Origin: Nitrospinae bacterium CG11_big_fil_rev_8_21_14_0_20_45_15
GTDB taxonomy: Bacteria > Nitrospinota > Nitrospinia > Nitrospinales > VA-1
DNA: 46,384 nt
Direction: 5' to 3'
NCBI GenBank assembly: GCA_002787235.1
Contig: PCWG01000042.1
Coordinates: 227,713 to 274,096 of the forward strand
The translations under genes were made by a program, and so were the position numbers. Below, one piece after another: positions 26,816 through 36,536 of the stretch (the first letter of the stretch is position 1; the number at the start of each line of letters is the position of its first letter). The notes under the pieces were generated by a model. The model searched no databases. It was not told the origin of the DNA and saw only the letters and a list, made by a program, of their open reading frames with translations.

Positions 26816-28063
26816 ATGAATCCATTCGATGTCATCGTGGTGGGTGGCGGGCCTGCGGGTTCGGCATCAGCGATATTTCTCGCTTTAAAGGGGTATCGTG
26901 TTGCCTTATTGGATCGTGCCAAATTTCCTCGCGACAAGGTTTGCGGTGAGTTTATCAGTCCCGGTGCAGACCCTATTCTTGCTGAACTGGGTGTACTGGA
27001 TAGCATGGAGTCGGCTTGCGAAACCCGCCTCCAAGGGGTAGCCGTTTCAGCGTATGAGAAGGAAGGGTTTTGCGCGGATTACCCTCCTTTATCGGGCCGG
27101 TCAATGACGAGTCTTTCTTTGCAGAGAACGATTTTCGATTCGATTCTTTGGAACAGAGCCGGTGAAGTGGGAGTGGAACGCTTCGAAGGATTTCAGGTTG
27201 CCGATCTAGTTTTTGAGGACGGCCGGGTGGCGGGAGTTTCGGGTTGGGATGTGTCGCGTGTGGCTTTCAATATGCGAGCGCAAGTGGTGATCGACGCGGG
27301 TGGACGTAACGCGGTATCGTTGCGGCGTCTGGGACTCAAAAAATCGGCGAAAACTACCGGACGTCTGGCACTGGCGGCGCATTGGGAGGGAGTCCCGGAA
27401 CACATTTCTCATTGTCACATGCATATCAGTCCTCCGGGCTATACCGGTCTGGCTGAGGTTGCGCCGGGGAAGGTCAACATCGTTCTGGTGGTTCGCCCGC
27501 AAGATGTACGGAATCGAGATCTTCATGAATTTTACAAAACAAGCGTTTTAAGAAATCCATTGCGTGCCGGACTGCTGGGAACCGCCCGTCCATGTGAAAA
27601 GGTGCGGAGTGTGGATTCACTGGCTTTTGCGGTGCGTCCGCCATCGTGCGGGGGATTGTTATTGGTGGGTGATGCGACGGGATTCATTGATCCCTTTACA
27701 GGGGAGGGGATTTATCTTTCTTTACGGAGCGCACAACTGGCTTGTGAAACGTTGACGAAGGCTTTTGCGCTGGGTGATTTTTCTCTGGCTGTGTTGGATG
27801 AATATGAGCGCAGGCGTCGCAAGGAAAATGAGAAAAAGTATAAGTTGAGTCGATTGTTGCAGGGCATTCTTTATCGCCCATCCCTGTGCAAAAAGGTGAC
27901 GCGTGTTTTATCTCAAAATCCGGATTTGTCAGCTCGTTTGGTGGGGGTGATTGGTGATTATATTGATCCTGAAGAACTGGTTTCTTCTAGATTTTTGTGG
28001 GACTTGATGCTCGGCGCGTTGGGCAAACGGCAAACAGGATCTGAAAAAAATAAAACTTTTTAA
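26816..28063 (+). CDS. FAD-dependent oxidoreductase, geranylgeranyl reductase-like
   Basis: 415 aa. FAD dinucleotide motif IVVGGGPAGSASAIFLALKG at residues 8-27, RAKFPRDKVCGEFISPGA (the family's CGE block), and the second FAD site GLLLVGDATGFIDPFTGEGI at about 280-300. These are hallmarks of geranylgeranyl reductase/halogenase-like group A flavoproteins. It probably reduces or oxidises a hydrophobic lipid or polyketide. The stop TAA abuts the ATG of the next gene (TAAATG), so the two are translationally coupled. Confidence 0.88.
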   Translation: MNPFDVIVVGGGPAGSASAIFLALKGYRVALLDRAKFPRDKVCGEFISPGADPILAELGVLDSMESACETRLQGVAVSAYEKEGFCADYPPLSGRSMTSLSLQRTIFDSILWNRAGEVGVERFEGFQVADLVFEDGRVAGVSGWDVSRVAFNMRAQVVIDAGGRNAVSLRRLGLKKSAKTTGRLALAAHWEGVPEHISHCHMHISPPGYTGLAEVAPGKVNIVLVVRPQDVRNRDLHEFYKTSVLRNPLRAGLLGTARPCEKVRSVDSLAFAVRPPSCGGLLLVGDATGFIDPFTGEGIYLSLRSAQLACETLTKAFALGDFSLAVLDEYERRRRKENEKKYKLSRLLQGILYRPSLCKKVTRVLSQNPDLSARLVGVIGDYIDPEELVSSRFLWDLMLGALGKRQTGSEKNKTF

Positions 28064-29938
28064 ATGCGTGATTCATTAAATTCTGCTTGTGTCACGGTCC
28101 TTTTGTTGTTGGGGGGGATTCTGAGGTGGCCGACTTTAAACAGTCCTTTGGCGGGCGACGAGGAGCTTTCGTTTTCGCGTTACGGTCACCTGCCATGGGA
28201 TGAATTGTTATTTGTTTACCGGGACCCCAACCAGCACACCTTGTTCAGCCTGCTGTCTAATTTTTGCATGGCCGTTTTGGGTGAGAATGAAATTGCATTT
28301 CGTACCCCTTCCTTTTTAGCCGGGATACTGGCTCCCATCGCCGTTTATTATTTAGGCAGGCGTTTGTTTGATTCCCCCGAGATTGCGTTTGCAGGTGGTT
28401 CCCTGCTGGCTCTTTCAGGTCCGAGCATAGAATACTCGCAACTTGGCAGGGGATACGCTTTGACGCTATTTCTCGCACCTGTTTTGATCCTCTGTTGTCT
28501 GCGTGCGAAGCATTTATTCTCCAAAGAGACGCTGGCATTTCTGTTGGTGGGTTTCTCCCTTGTTTTGGCTTTGCCAAGCAATGTGATGTTTTTGTTTGCG
28601 ATCGGTGTTTGGGTCGTCGGCAAAAATTATTCAATCATAAGAAAATGGGACGCGACCTGCTGGGAAGAATTGCGATCGGTTGTATTTTCATGGAGTGTCT
28701 TGTTTTTAGGGGTAGGTGCTTATCTATTTTGTATTCGAGAAGGGCTTCAACAAGGCGCGCAACTTTATGCTTCCGACCCATTGGATTTGCACCGATGGAT
28801 TGATGTTGCCGTATTGCTGGTTCAGCCCTGGGGAGTGTCCCTCTATTTACTCGTTGTTTGTTTTAAGGAGAAAAAACAATCTCTATTGTTTGCGGCAATT
28901 TTTTTAGCACCTTTGTTATTGTCGATGTTCATGGGCATTGGTGGATACTCGCGAACCTATCTTTTCTGGCTTCCTTTCTTACTTTTGATAATCGGTGCGA
29001 GTGGTGTTGTACTGGCAAAATTTTTGATCTCGAAAAACAAGCTTGCAGGTTGGATGGCGTCAGCTGTCCTTCTCGTTTTCCTGTTGGTTCCCGTGGGGCA
29101 GTTTCTTTCAGAACATTATCAGAACAGAGAGAGTGTCGCGGCGGGAACGATGGCGGCGGCACGCGAGATGGCGCATTTTGTTCATCAGGAAGTTTCTGCA
29201 GAAGCGTTGCTTTTGATTGTTTCCGAAGCCCCTCAGGGCGGGTTGATCGGCACGCATTTGAAGCAACGAGTTGAGCACGGGATGCGTCGCATAGCCGCCG
29301 GAAACTTACCGCAGATGATTTATTTTGTCGGGCACAGAGATGCGATGCCCGACCGCAAACCTATCGGTGACTACTATCGAGCAAGGTCTATTACCTTGCC
29401 TTCAAATCTTTTGCATGTGGAAAAAGAAATAGGGAATATGGTTTTGTGTCGATTCAATGTTTCTATCCAACGGTTCCTGCCCACACCGTTTGATCCTGAC
29501 AATCTGGAGGATCTTTCGCCCTTTGCAACGCCTGAACTTTCGATGGAGAGAACGCGGGAGGACAGGGCTTTGGGAGAGGATGCCTTGAAGTTTCTGAAAA
29601 AAGGGAGTGATTCGTTGCTGATAGAATCGCGTAAGAAAATTGCAGTGAACATAGACAGGGAAGGGAGCTTCCTTCTGCAAATCTATATCCGTAAGTACGG
29701 TCAACGTTCTCGCATGTTGATGTCTGCGGAACCGCTGTCGCAATGGCCTCCTGCCGCGGGTTATCTCAATCCTTATTTTGGTGCGTTTCGTGTTGGAGAA
29801 GAGGTGTGGCAGAGTGTGATGCTTTTGACGCCGGTTTCTGCGGGACGCAACGCATTCCGGCCGGTTTTTCATTTAGACGATGAAGAAAGTTATTTCGACG
29901 CCTGGCAAACATTTTTGCTAAGCTCTGGCCCATTGTGA
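28064..29938 (+). CDS. GT39/GT83-like integral membrane glycosyltransferase
   Basis: 624 aa. N-terminal half has about 9-10 TM helices. The first periplasmic loop has the acidic motif SPLAGDEELSF, followed by the ArnT/PMT-like RTPSFLAGILAPIAVYYLGR. These proteins move a sugar from a polyprenyl-phosphate donor to lipid or protein on the periplasmic side. The last ~270 residues are a soluble periplasmic domain that I cannot assign. It is coupled to the FAD reductase and methyltransferase genes, suggesting glycosylation of the lipid they modify; that is inference. Confidence 0.8.
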   Translation: MRDSLNSACVTVLLLLGGILRWPTLNSPLAGDEELSFSRYGHLPWDELLFVYRDPNQHTLFSLLSNFCMAVLGENEIAFRTPSFLAGILAPIAVYYLGRRLFDSPEIAFAGGSLLALSGPSIEYSQLGRGYALTLFLAPVLILCCLRAKHLFSKETLAFLLVGFSLVLALPSNVMFLFAIGVWVVGKNYSIIRKWDATCWEELRSVVFSWSVLFLGVGAYLFCIREGLQQGAQLYASDPLDLHRWIDVAVLLVQPWGVSLYLLVVCFKEKKQSLLFAAIFLAPLLLSMFMGIGGYSRTYLFWLPFLLLIIGASGVVLAKFLISKNKLAGWMASAVLLVFLLVPVGQFLSEHYQNRESVAAGTMAAAREMAHFVHQEVSAEALLLIVSEAPQGGLIGTHLKQRVEHGMRRIAAGNLPQMIYFVGHRDAMPDRKPIGDYYRARSITLPSNLLHVEKEIGNMVLCRFNVSIQRFLPTPFDPDNLEDLSPFATPELSMERTREDRALGEDALKFLKKGSDSLLIESRKKIAVNIDREGSFLLQIYIRKYGQRSRMLMSAEPLSQWPPAAGYLNPYFGAFRVGEEVWQSVMLLTPVSAGRNAFRPVFHLDDEESYFDAWQTFLLSSGPL

Positions 29939-29972
29939 GCCGTACTTTTTAAGTGGGAGAGGAGAGTGCTTT

Positions 29973-30005
29973 ACCCATCAGGCTCGAATAGCTTGCCTGA
30001 TGGGT
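29973..30005. terminator. Convergent hairpin between the GT39-like gene and gltD
   Basis: ACCCATCAGGC (29973-29983) and GCCTGATGGGT (29995-30005): a perfect 11-bp stem with an 11-nt loop, between converging stop codons. T runs are weak on both sides (ATTTTA on plus). Probably a shared terminator. Confidence 0.65.
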
Positions 30006-30013
30006 GATGACGG

Positions 30014-31483
30014 TTATTTTAAAAATTCGCTGTGGGGCAAGGCGGTTTTGCCCATCAGGTATTGATCGACGCCGCGTGCGGCTTCCCGGCCTTCGGCAAT
30101 GGCCCAGACCACGAGTGATTGCCCGCGTGTCATATCACCTGCGACGAATACGCCTTCGACGCTGGTCATTTTATTTTCGTCACAGGCCACATTTTTTCGA
30201 GCGTCGAGTTTGACATCGAGTTCTTGTATCATCCCCTCGTGTATGGGATGCACAAATCCCATGGCGAGTAAAACGAGATCCACATCCAGCTCAAATTGCG
30301 AGTTGGGAATTTCTTCCATAGTGGGACGACCGGATGCGTCGGGGGCTCCGAACCGGATGCGAACGGCTTGAATTTTTTTCAATTTTCCATTTTCACCGAT
30401 AAACTTTTTGGTGGATACACAATATTCGGTGATTTCTCTTCGCGCTTCTTCGTGCGAGGTTGTGATTCGGAAAATTTTAGGCCACTGTGGCCAGGGATTA
30501 TTTGTATCGCGCGTTTGCGGGTACTGCGGGAGCAATTCAAATTGTTGCACTGATTTAGCACCTTGTCGCAAAGAGGTGCCGAGGCAGTCGGACCCCGTGT
30601 CGCCGCCGCCGATGATGAGTACCTTTTTATCTTTAGCGGAGATCGCAATGTCCTCGGGTATGACATCACCTTCATTGCGTTTGTTCTGTTGCGGCAGGAA
30701 TTCCATGGCAAAATGAATGCCGTCCAAATCCCGGCCTTCAACAGGCAGGTCGCGCGGTTTTTGTGATCCGCCACACAATACTACGGAATCGTGTTCCTTG
30801 CGCAAATCTGCAATTTTGATATCCACTCCGATATTGACGCCGGTCTTGAATTGAATTCCTTCCTCTTGCATCAGAGAAATTCTGCGTTTGACGATTTCTT
30901 TATCCAGCTTGAAATGAGGGATGCCGTACATCAGGAGTCCGCCCACGCGATCGTCTTTTTCGTACACGACGACTGTGTGTCCAACGCTGTTGAGTTGAGC
31001 GGCGCAGGCAAGGCCAGCGGGACCGGAACCGACGATGGCGATGCTTTTCCCAGTGCGTTTGGCAGGGGGACAAGGGGCAATGAAGCCTTCTTCAAAACCC
31101 TTGTCAGAAATCATTTTTTCAATTTTGCAGATGGTCACGGGTGGTTCGGAAATACCGAGGACGCACGCGCCTTCGCAAGGCGCAGGACATATTCTTCCCG
31201 TGAATTCAGGGAAGTTATTGGTTTTGGAGAGGAGCTGAATAGCTTCTTCCCAACGCCCACGGTAGACCATATCGTTCCAATCCGGTATCAGGTTTCCCAG
31301 TGGGCAACCTGAGTTGCTTTGACAGAAGGGAACCCCGCAGTCCATGCACCGAGCACCTTGTTGACGAAATTTGTCTTCAGGGAACGATTCGTAAACCTCT
31401 TTGTGGTCCTTGAGGCGTTCGTTGATATCCCTGTGCGCTGGGGTTTCCCGGCCAAATTCTAAGAATCCTTTAATTGCACCCAT
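30014..31483 (-). CDS. gltD: Glutamate synthase (NADPH) small subunit
   Basis: 489 aa. Supplies electrons from NADPH through FAD and Fe-S clusters to GltB. N-terminal Cys clusters: CMDCGVPFC, CPLGNLIPDW, then GRICPAPCEGAC. FAD site AIVGSGPAGLACAAQL, NADPH site LIIGGGDTGSDCLG, and C-terminal GVFVAGDMTRGQSLVVWAI. Length is typical. It lies 46 nt after gltB on the minus strand, with a modest SD (AGAAAG). Part of ammonium assimilation with glutamine synthetase (not in the window). Confidence 0.97.
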   Translation of the reverse strand: MGAIKGFLEFGRETPAHRDINERLKDHKEVYESFPEDKFRQQGARCMDCGVPFCQSNSGCPLGNLIPDWNDMVYRGRWEEAIQLLSKTNNFPEFTGRICPAPCEGACVLGISEPPVTICKIEKMISDKGFEEGFIAPCPPAKRTGKSIAIVGSGPAGLACAAQLNSVGHTVVVYEKDDRVGGLLMYGIPHFKLDKEIVKRRISLMQEEGIQFKTGVNIGVDIKIADLRKEHDSVVLCGGSQKPRDLPVEGRDLDGIHFAMEFLPQQNKRNEGDVIPEDIAISAKDKKVLIIGGGDTGSDCLGTSLRQGAKSVQQFELLPQYPQTRDTNNPWPQWPKIFRITTSHEEARREITEYCVSTKKFIGENGKLKKIQAVRIRFGAPDASGRPTMEEIPNSQFELDVDLVLLAMGFVHPIHEGMIQELDVKLDARKNVACDENKMTSVEGVFVAGDMTRGQSLVVWAIAEGREAARGVDQYLMGKTALPHSEFLK

Positions 31484-31529
31484 ATATATAGTTCTTTCTA
31501 ATTCAGAATTGATTTTATGGAGTAGTTGT

Positions 31530-34500
31530 TTACGCTACATCATCCAGCATGGATTGAACCAGATTTCTCTTCCGCTCTTCAATCACACGTCTGTAATCCC
31601 TCGGATAAACTTTGGTGAATTGGGGTAATGCTTCATTCCAGTTGTCCAGAATATTGTGCGCAACAGTACTTAGAGTTGCCTGCAAATGTTCTTTGAGAAG
31701 CGTTTTCAACTGAACAATGTCTTCATCTTCTTCGACTGGGTAGAGGTCTACCAGACCCTTGTTGCAGTTGGCTTCGAATTTTTTATTGGGATCATAAACG
31801 TAGGCAAGTCCTCCGCTCATGCCAGCGGCAAAATTTCTTCCAGTGGGTCCCAGTATAACGGCTATGCCACCGGTCATGTATTCGCAACCATGATCGCCGA
31901 TGCCTTCAACCACCGCACGGGCTCCACTGTTTCTCACGCAAAAACGTTCGCCTGCCAGGCCCCTGAAGAATGCAGAACCGGAAACAGCTCCATACAGTAC
32001 CACATTGCCTACAATAATGTTTTCCTCGGGAACGAGTGACGATTCAGGTGCAGGTCGGATGGAAATTTTTCCACCGGACAGACCTTTGCCGACATAATCG
32101 TTCGCGTCACCAGACAGGCTGAAGGTCACACCCGGTGCTAAAAACGCTCCAAAACTTTGACCCGCCGATCCCTTAAAATTAACGACGATGGTGTTGGGTG
32201 GCAGCCCTTTTTCTCCAACGCGAGTGGAAATTTCGTAGCTGAGCATGGCCCCGACGGTGCGATCAGTATTTTTGATGGGATAATCCAGGCAAACTTCAAA
32301 ACGATTCTGCTTGTGCGCCAGAGCCTGTTCGCTGTCTGCGATAAGCTTATAGTCGAGCAGGTCATTCATGTCTCCACTGAGATCCTGTGTGGTAACATTG
32401 CGAATGGCTACACCTTCTTTGACTTTTGGTTTATAAATGAGTTTTGAAACGTCGACACCCGAGGCTTTCCAATGGTCAGTGGTTTTTTCTGCGGTGAGTA
32501 GATCGACGCGACCGATGAGATCCTCGAATTTTCGAACTCCCATTTCAGCCATGATTTCGCGAACTTCCGTAGCGATGAAATTGAAGAAATTGACGACGTA
32601 TTGAGCATCTCCTGTGAATTTTTTTCGGAGTTTGGGGTCCTGTGTCGCGATACCGACGGAACAAGTATTCAGGTGGCATTTACGCATAAGGATACAACCC
32701 AGTGTCACGAGCACCGTTGTAGAAAATCCAAATTCATCAGCACCCAGAAGTGCGCCAATCACTACATCGCGTCCGGTTTTAAGCTGACCATCGACCTGAA
32801 CGCAGATACGGCCTCGTAAATCGTTCAGGACCAGAATCTGTTGCGTTTCCGACAGGCCCAATTCCCAAGGCAGTCCTGCATGTTTGATAGAGGTTTGCGG
32901 TGACGCACCGGTTCCGCCATCGTGCCCGGCAATCAAAACGCCTTCGGCATGTGCTTTGGATACCCCTGCGGCGATGGTACCCACTCCTGCTTCGGCAACC
33001 AGCTTCACACTCACTCTGGCTTTGGGATTGGCATTGTGCAGATCAAAAATCAACTGTTGCAGATCTTCGATCGAGTAAATATCGTGATGCGGTGGTGGTG
33101 AAATCAAAGTCACGCCGGGTGTTGAGTTTCGCAATTGTGCTATGTACTCGGATACTTTGTGACCGGGCAATTGACCGCCTTCTCCCGGCTTGGCACCTTG
33201 TGCGACCTTGATCTGTAATTCGTCTGCGTTGGCGAGATAAAAACTGTTGACGCCAAATCGTCCCGAGGCAACTTGTTTTATTTTGCTTCTTCGCAAGTCT
33301 CCATTCGGATCGGGAGTATAGCGTACGGGATCTTCTCCACCTTCTCCGGTGTTGCTTCTGCCGCCAATTCGGTTCATCGCGATGGCGATGGTCTCGTGTG
33401 TTTCGCGGGATATGGAACCAATGGACATTGCCCCAGTGCAAAAGCGTTTCGTGATTTCTTCGACCGATTCGACTTCTTCAATAGGGATGGGATTCTCTTT
33501 TTTGATCTTTAATAATCCACGCAAGGTGCATTGTTTGACACTTTCCTCGTTGGAATGCCGTGAAAATTTTTTGAAAGTGGCATAATCGTTGGAACGTGTA
33601 GCATGTTGGAGAAGTGCTATGGCATTGGGATTGAGCATGTGTTTTTCTTCACCCCGTCGCCAATGGTAATAACCGCCCGCCTCCAGAAGATGAGCGGATT
33701 TCCCCTGTGTATTGGCAAGCTCAAAGCGAGTCAAAGTCTCTTTAGCGATGATATCGAGTCTTGCACCACTCACCCGTGATGTGGTTCCGGTAAAGAAACG
33801 ATCGATGACATCTTCATTCAGTCCTACAGCTTCAAAAATTTGTGCTCCACGATAACTTTGTATGGTTGAAATCCCCATTTTGGCTATGATTTTAAACAGC
33901 CCTTTTCGAGTCGCTAGTATGAAATTGTCCAGGGCTTTTTGAGGCTCAATGTTTTTTATGAATAAAGCGTCTTTAGCGATCTGGAGAGCGGTTTCATAAG
34001 CCAGATAAGGACAAACAGCACCCGCACCATAGCCAATGAGCAAGGCGAAGTGCATCATTTCCCGGGCTTCACCCGTTTCTACCACGATACCCACCTTGGT
34101 GCGGGTTTGTTCGCGGAGTAAATGATGATGCAGGGCACCGGTTGCCAAAAGGCTTGGAATGGGTGCATTGTTTTCGTCGAAGCCTTTGTCGGACAAAATC
34201 AAAATCGTAGCTCCGTCGCATATCGCTCCGGATGCCAGGGTGCAAAGCTTTTCGATCCCCTTTTCCATCCCTTCAACACCTTCTGATGCTTTGAAGGTCA
34301 TAGGCAATTGGACCGATTTGATATTGGGCTGGTCCAATGAACGAATCTTTTCCATCTCTCTGGATGTGAGTATGGGATGCTTGATTTTGAGCTTGGCACA
34401 GTGGAGTGCGGATTCTGTCAATAAGTTCCGCTCCGCTCCCAATGTCGATTCCATCGACATGACCAGTTCTTCACGAATGGAATCGATGGGCGGATTGGTG

Positions 34501-36071
34501 ACTTGTGCGAACAGTTGCTTGAAATAATTGAACAGAAGTTGTGGTTTTTCCGACAAAATTGCCAATGGAGTGTCATTGCCCATCGATCCTGTGGCTTCGC
34601 CACCGGAACTTATCATGGGGCTGAGGACGATTTTTATATCTTCTGCGGTGTACCCAAACAAGAGTTGTTTTTGTAACAGATTTTCAGAGATTTCAGTGAT
34701 TTCCCCGCCGCAGTCCGGAACATCTTCAAGATTGAGTTGATTTTCTTTTAACCAGGTTCCATAGGGGCTTTGCGAAGCGATGTCTTTTTTTAATTCATCA
34801 TCCGCGATGATGCGGCCTTGACTGATATCGACCAGAAACATTTTTCCCGGTTGCAAGCGACCCTTGTGGACGATAGTTGCCTCGTCGATAGGCAAGACAC
34901 CCACTTCCGATGACATCACAACGAGATCATCGCTGGTCACGATATAACGGGAAGGGCGCAGTCCGTTTCGATCGAGTACGGCACCGATCACTTGTCCGTT
35001 GGTGAATGCGATAGAGGCCGGTCCGTCCCAAGGTTCCATCATTGAGGCATGGAATTCATAGAAAGATCGTTTGAGATCGCTCATGGACTCATGCCCGCTC
35101 CAGGGCTCGGGAATCATCATCATCACCGCATGCGGAAGAGATCGACCTGTCATCGTGAGCAATTCAAGAGTTTGGTCAAAATCCGCAGAGTCGCTTCCAC
35201 CTTGTGCGATAACGGGCAAAATTTTATCAATTTCTTTAAAATAGGGTGTCTCGAACATCGCGGAGCGCGCCTGTATCCAGTTTTTGTTGCCGCGAACGGT
35301 GTTGATTTCCCCATTGTGCGCGATAAAGCGAAAGGGTTGCGCTCTTCCCCAGGAGGGAAACGTATTTGTGCTGTAGCGGGAGTGAGCCAATGCCAGAGCC
35401 GACTCAAAATCGGGATCGGTGATATCTGGAAAATAAGTCTCTACTTGCGGGGCCATGAGTTGACCTTTGTACACAAAAGTCTGGCTCGACAGGCTGGGCA
35501 CGTAGAAACTATCGTTGTCGTCGTTGAATCCGGCTTTACGAATTGCGTTGGCAACCCGTTTGCGGATGATGTACAGCTTACGCTCAAAATCAATGGTCTC
35601 GGTGATATGATCCGGGGTGGCGATAAAGACCTGGCGTATCTCTGGTTCTATGGTGCGCGCAGTTTCTCCAATAATCGTATTATCAACGGGGGGAATGCGC
35701 CAGCCCAGTAGCTCCAAGCCTTCTTCACGGATGGCCTGATCAACGAGTTCGAAACATTTCTGTGTGTTCTGATTTTTACGGACAAATACCAGGCCTGTCC
35801 CATACCTTCCTTTTGGAGGCAGTTTCCAGCCGAGCTTCTGACATTCTTTATTAAAAAACTTATGCGGAATCTGTACTAAAATCCCAGCACCGTCACCCGT
35901 GAGTGGATCAGCACCACAAGCACCCCGGTGTTCCAGTTTTTTTAATATCTCAAGCCCTTGAAGGACGATTTCGTGGGACTCTTTCCCTTTCATGTGCGCG
36001 ACAAAACCCACGCCACAATTTTCATGTTCAAATTCTGGATCGTACAACCCTTGTTTTACTGGATAGCCCAT
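31530..36071 (-). CDS. gltB: Glutamate synthase large subunit
   Basis: 1513 aa. Transfers glutamine amide nitrogen to 2-oxoglutarate. An 18-residue propeptide precedes the catalytic Cys19 (EHENCGVGFVAH), exposed by autocleavage. An N-terminal Ntn glutaminase domain, a central domain and an FMN TIM-barrel domain follow (GEGGEDPVRY, KPGEGGQLPGHKV). The 3Fe-4S cluster motif is CILMRKCHLNTC at about 1115-1126, and the C-terminal beta-helix domain ends the protein. Complete, with no frameshift seen. It is followed by gltD in an operon and reads away from the CBS-ACT gene across a 465-nt regulatory region. Confidence 0.98.
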   Translation of the reverse strand: MGYPVKQGLYDPEFEHENCGVGFVAHMKGKESHEIVLQGLEILKKLEHRGACGADPLTGDGAGILVQIPHKFFNKECQKLGWKLPPKGRYGTGLVFVRKNQNTQKCFELVDQAIREEGLELLGWRIPPVDNTIIGETARTIEPEIRQVFIATPDHITETIDFERKLYIIRKRVANAIRKAGFNDDNDSFYVPSLSSQTFVYKGQLMAPQVETYFPDITDPDFESALALAHSRYSTNTFPSWGRAQPFRFIAHNGEINTVRGNKNWIQARSAMFETPYFKEIDKILPVIAQGGSDSADFDQTLELLTMTGRSLPHAVMMMIPEPWSGHESMSDLKRSFYEFHASMMEPWDGPASIAFTNGQVIGAVLDRNGLRPSRYIVTSDDLVVMSSEVGVLPIDEATIVHKGRLQPGKMFLVDISQGRIIADDELKKDIASQSPYGTWLKENQLNLEDVPDCGGEITEISENLLQKQLLFGYTAEDIKIVLSPMISSGGEATGSMGNDTPLAILSEKPQLLFNYFKQLFAQVTNPPIDSIREELVMSMESTLGAERNLLTESALHCAKLKIKHPILTSREMEKIRSLDQPNIKSVQLPMTFKASEGVEGMEKGIEKLCTLASGAICDGATILILSDKGFDENNAPIPSLLATGALHHHLLREQTRTKVGIVVETGEAREMMHFALLIGYGAGAVCPYLAYETALQIAKDALFIKNIEPQKALDNFILATRKGLFKIIAKMGISTIQSYRGAQIFEAVGLNEDVIDRFFTGTTSRVSGARLDIIAKETLTRFELANTQGKSAHLLEAGGYYHWRRGEEKHMLNPNAIALLQHATRSNDYATFKKFSRHSNEESVKQCTLRGLLKIKKENPIPIEEVESVEEITKRFCTGAMSIGSISRETHETIAIAMNRIGGRSNTGEGGEDPVRYTPDPNGDLRRSKIKQVASGRFGVNSFYLANADELQIKVAQGAKPGEGGQLPGHKVSEYIAQLRNSTPGVTLISPPPHHDIYSIEDLQQLIFDLHNANPKARVSVKLVAEAGVGTIAAGVSKAHAEGVLIAGHDGGTGASPQTSIKHAGLPWELGLSETQQILVLNDLRGRICVQVDGQLKTGRDVVIGALLGADEFGFSTTVLVTLGCILMRKCHLNTCSVGIATQDPKLRKKFTGDAQYVVNFFNFIATEVREIMAEMGVRKFEDLIGRVDLLTAEKTTDHWKASGVDVSKLIYKPKVKEGVAIRNVTTQDLSGDMNDLLDYKLIADSEQALAHKQNRFEVCLDYPIKNTDRTVGAMLSYEISTRVGEKGLPPNTIVVNFKGSAGQSFGAFLAPGVTFSLSGDANDYVGKGLSGGKISIRPAPESSLVPEENIIVGNVVLYGAVSGSAFFRGLAGERFCVRNSGARAVVEGIGDHGCEYMTGGIAVILGPTGRNFAAGMSGGLAYVYDPNKKFEANCNKGLVDLYPVEEDEDIVQLKTLLKEHLQATLSTVAHNILDNWNEALPQFTKVYPRDYRRVIEERKRNLVQSMLDDVA

Positions 36072-36335
36072 AATTTCAATCTATTTCAAAAGGGAAACGG
36101 TTATTTATTGCAAAAAATGACAAATTCCTTGTCAGGAAGAAGTCTTGAAGCAATTTTGATACCATTTGCTAAGTTGTTAAATATATGCAATGTCTGGCGC
36201 GAATCGCACAGGCAGTGTGTGTTTATTGTATTCAATTGTGTAGCATAACTACTTACTTAAGAGTGTTGTGAAATTCCCTTGTTATGAGAAGTCCGCCACT
36301 ATTTACGCCGAAATAGCTTATGTTTATCAGTCTCT

Positions 36336-36346
36336 GAATGTTACAA
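36336..36346 (+). repeat. Half-site GAATGTTACAA, copy 1
   Basis: An 11-nt sequence repeated exactly at 36391-36401, where it forms the right arm of the palindrome at 36379-36397. Start-to-start distance is 55 nt. Confidence 0.6.
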
Positions 36347-36378
36347 TCAAATCAGAGTTTTGCTATTGTTTTTCTATT

Positions 36379-36397
36379 AACATTCGACCCGAATGTT
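36379..36397. promoter_or_regulatory. Operator-like palindrome
   Basis: AACATTCG-ACC-CGAATGTT: a perfect 8-bp inverted repeat with a 3-nt centre, 140 nt upstream of the CBS-ACT start. It is followed by no T run, so it is more like a protein-binding site than a terminator. The bound regulator is unknown. Confidence 0.55.
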
Positions 36398-36536
36398 ACA
36401 ACGGATTAAAGTTTAAAGAAGCGCGTATTCTACTACATTATTTATGAAGATTAGCAAATAAAAGGGTTTTTGTCCAAAGTGGGGAGACGACCTCATTGCG
36501 GTGAGTGTGTGAATCATTAATTTTAGGAGCTGATGT

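Larger units (their letters stand above)
36072..36536. other. Divergent regulatory region gltB / CBS-ACT gene
   Basis: A 465-nt AT-rich region with no credible gene between divergent gltB and the CBS-ACT gene. It contains a 19-nt palindrome and a duplicated GAATGTTACAA (listed separately). I did not find a convincing -35/-10 pair for either gene. Confidence 0.6.

Noticed and set aside
30046-30060. Third copy of CCCATCAGG near the gltD end, besides the hairpin arms at 29973-30005.
   Set aside because: Nine nucleotides, inside coding sequence; probably chance, not a repeat array.
35049-35711. 220-codon plus-strand frame inside gltB.
   Set aside because: Fully antisense to conserved GltB glutaminase domain; no SD or family features.
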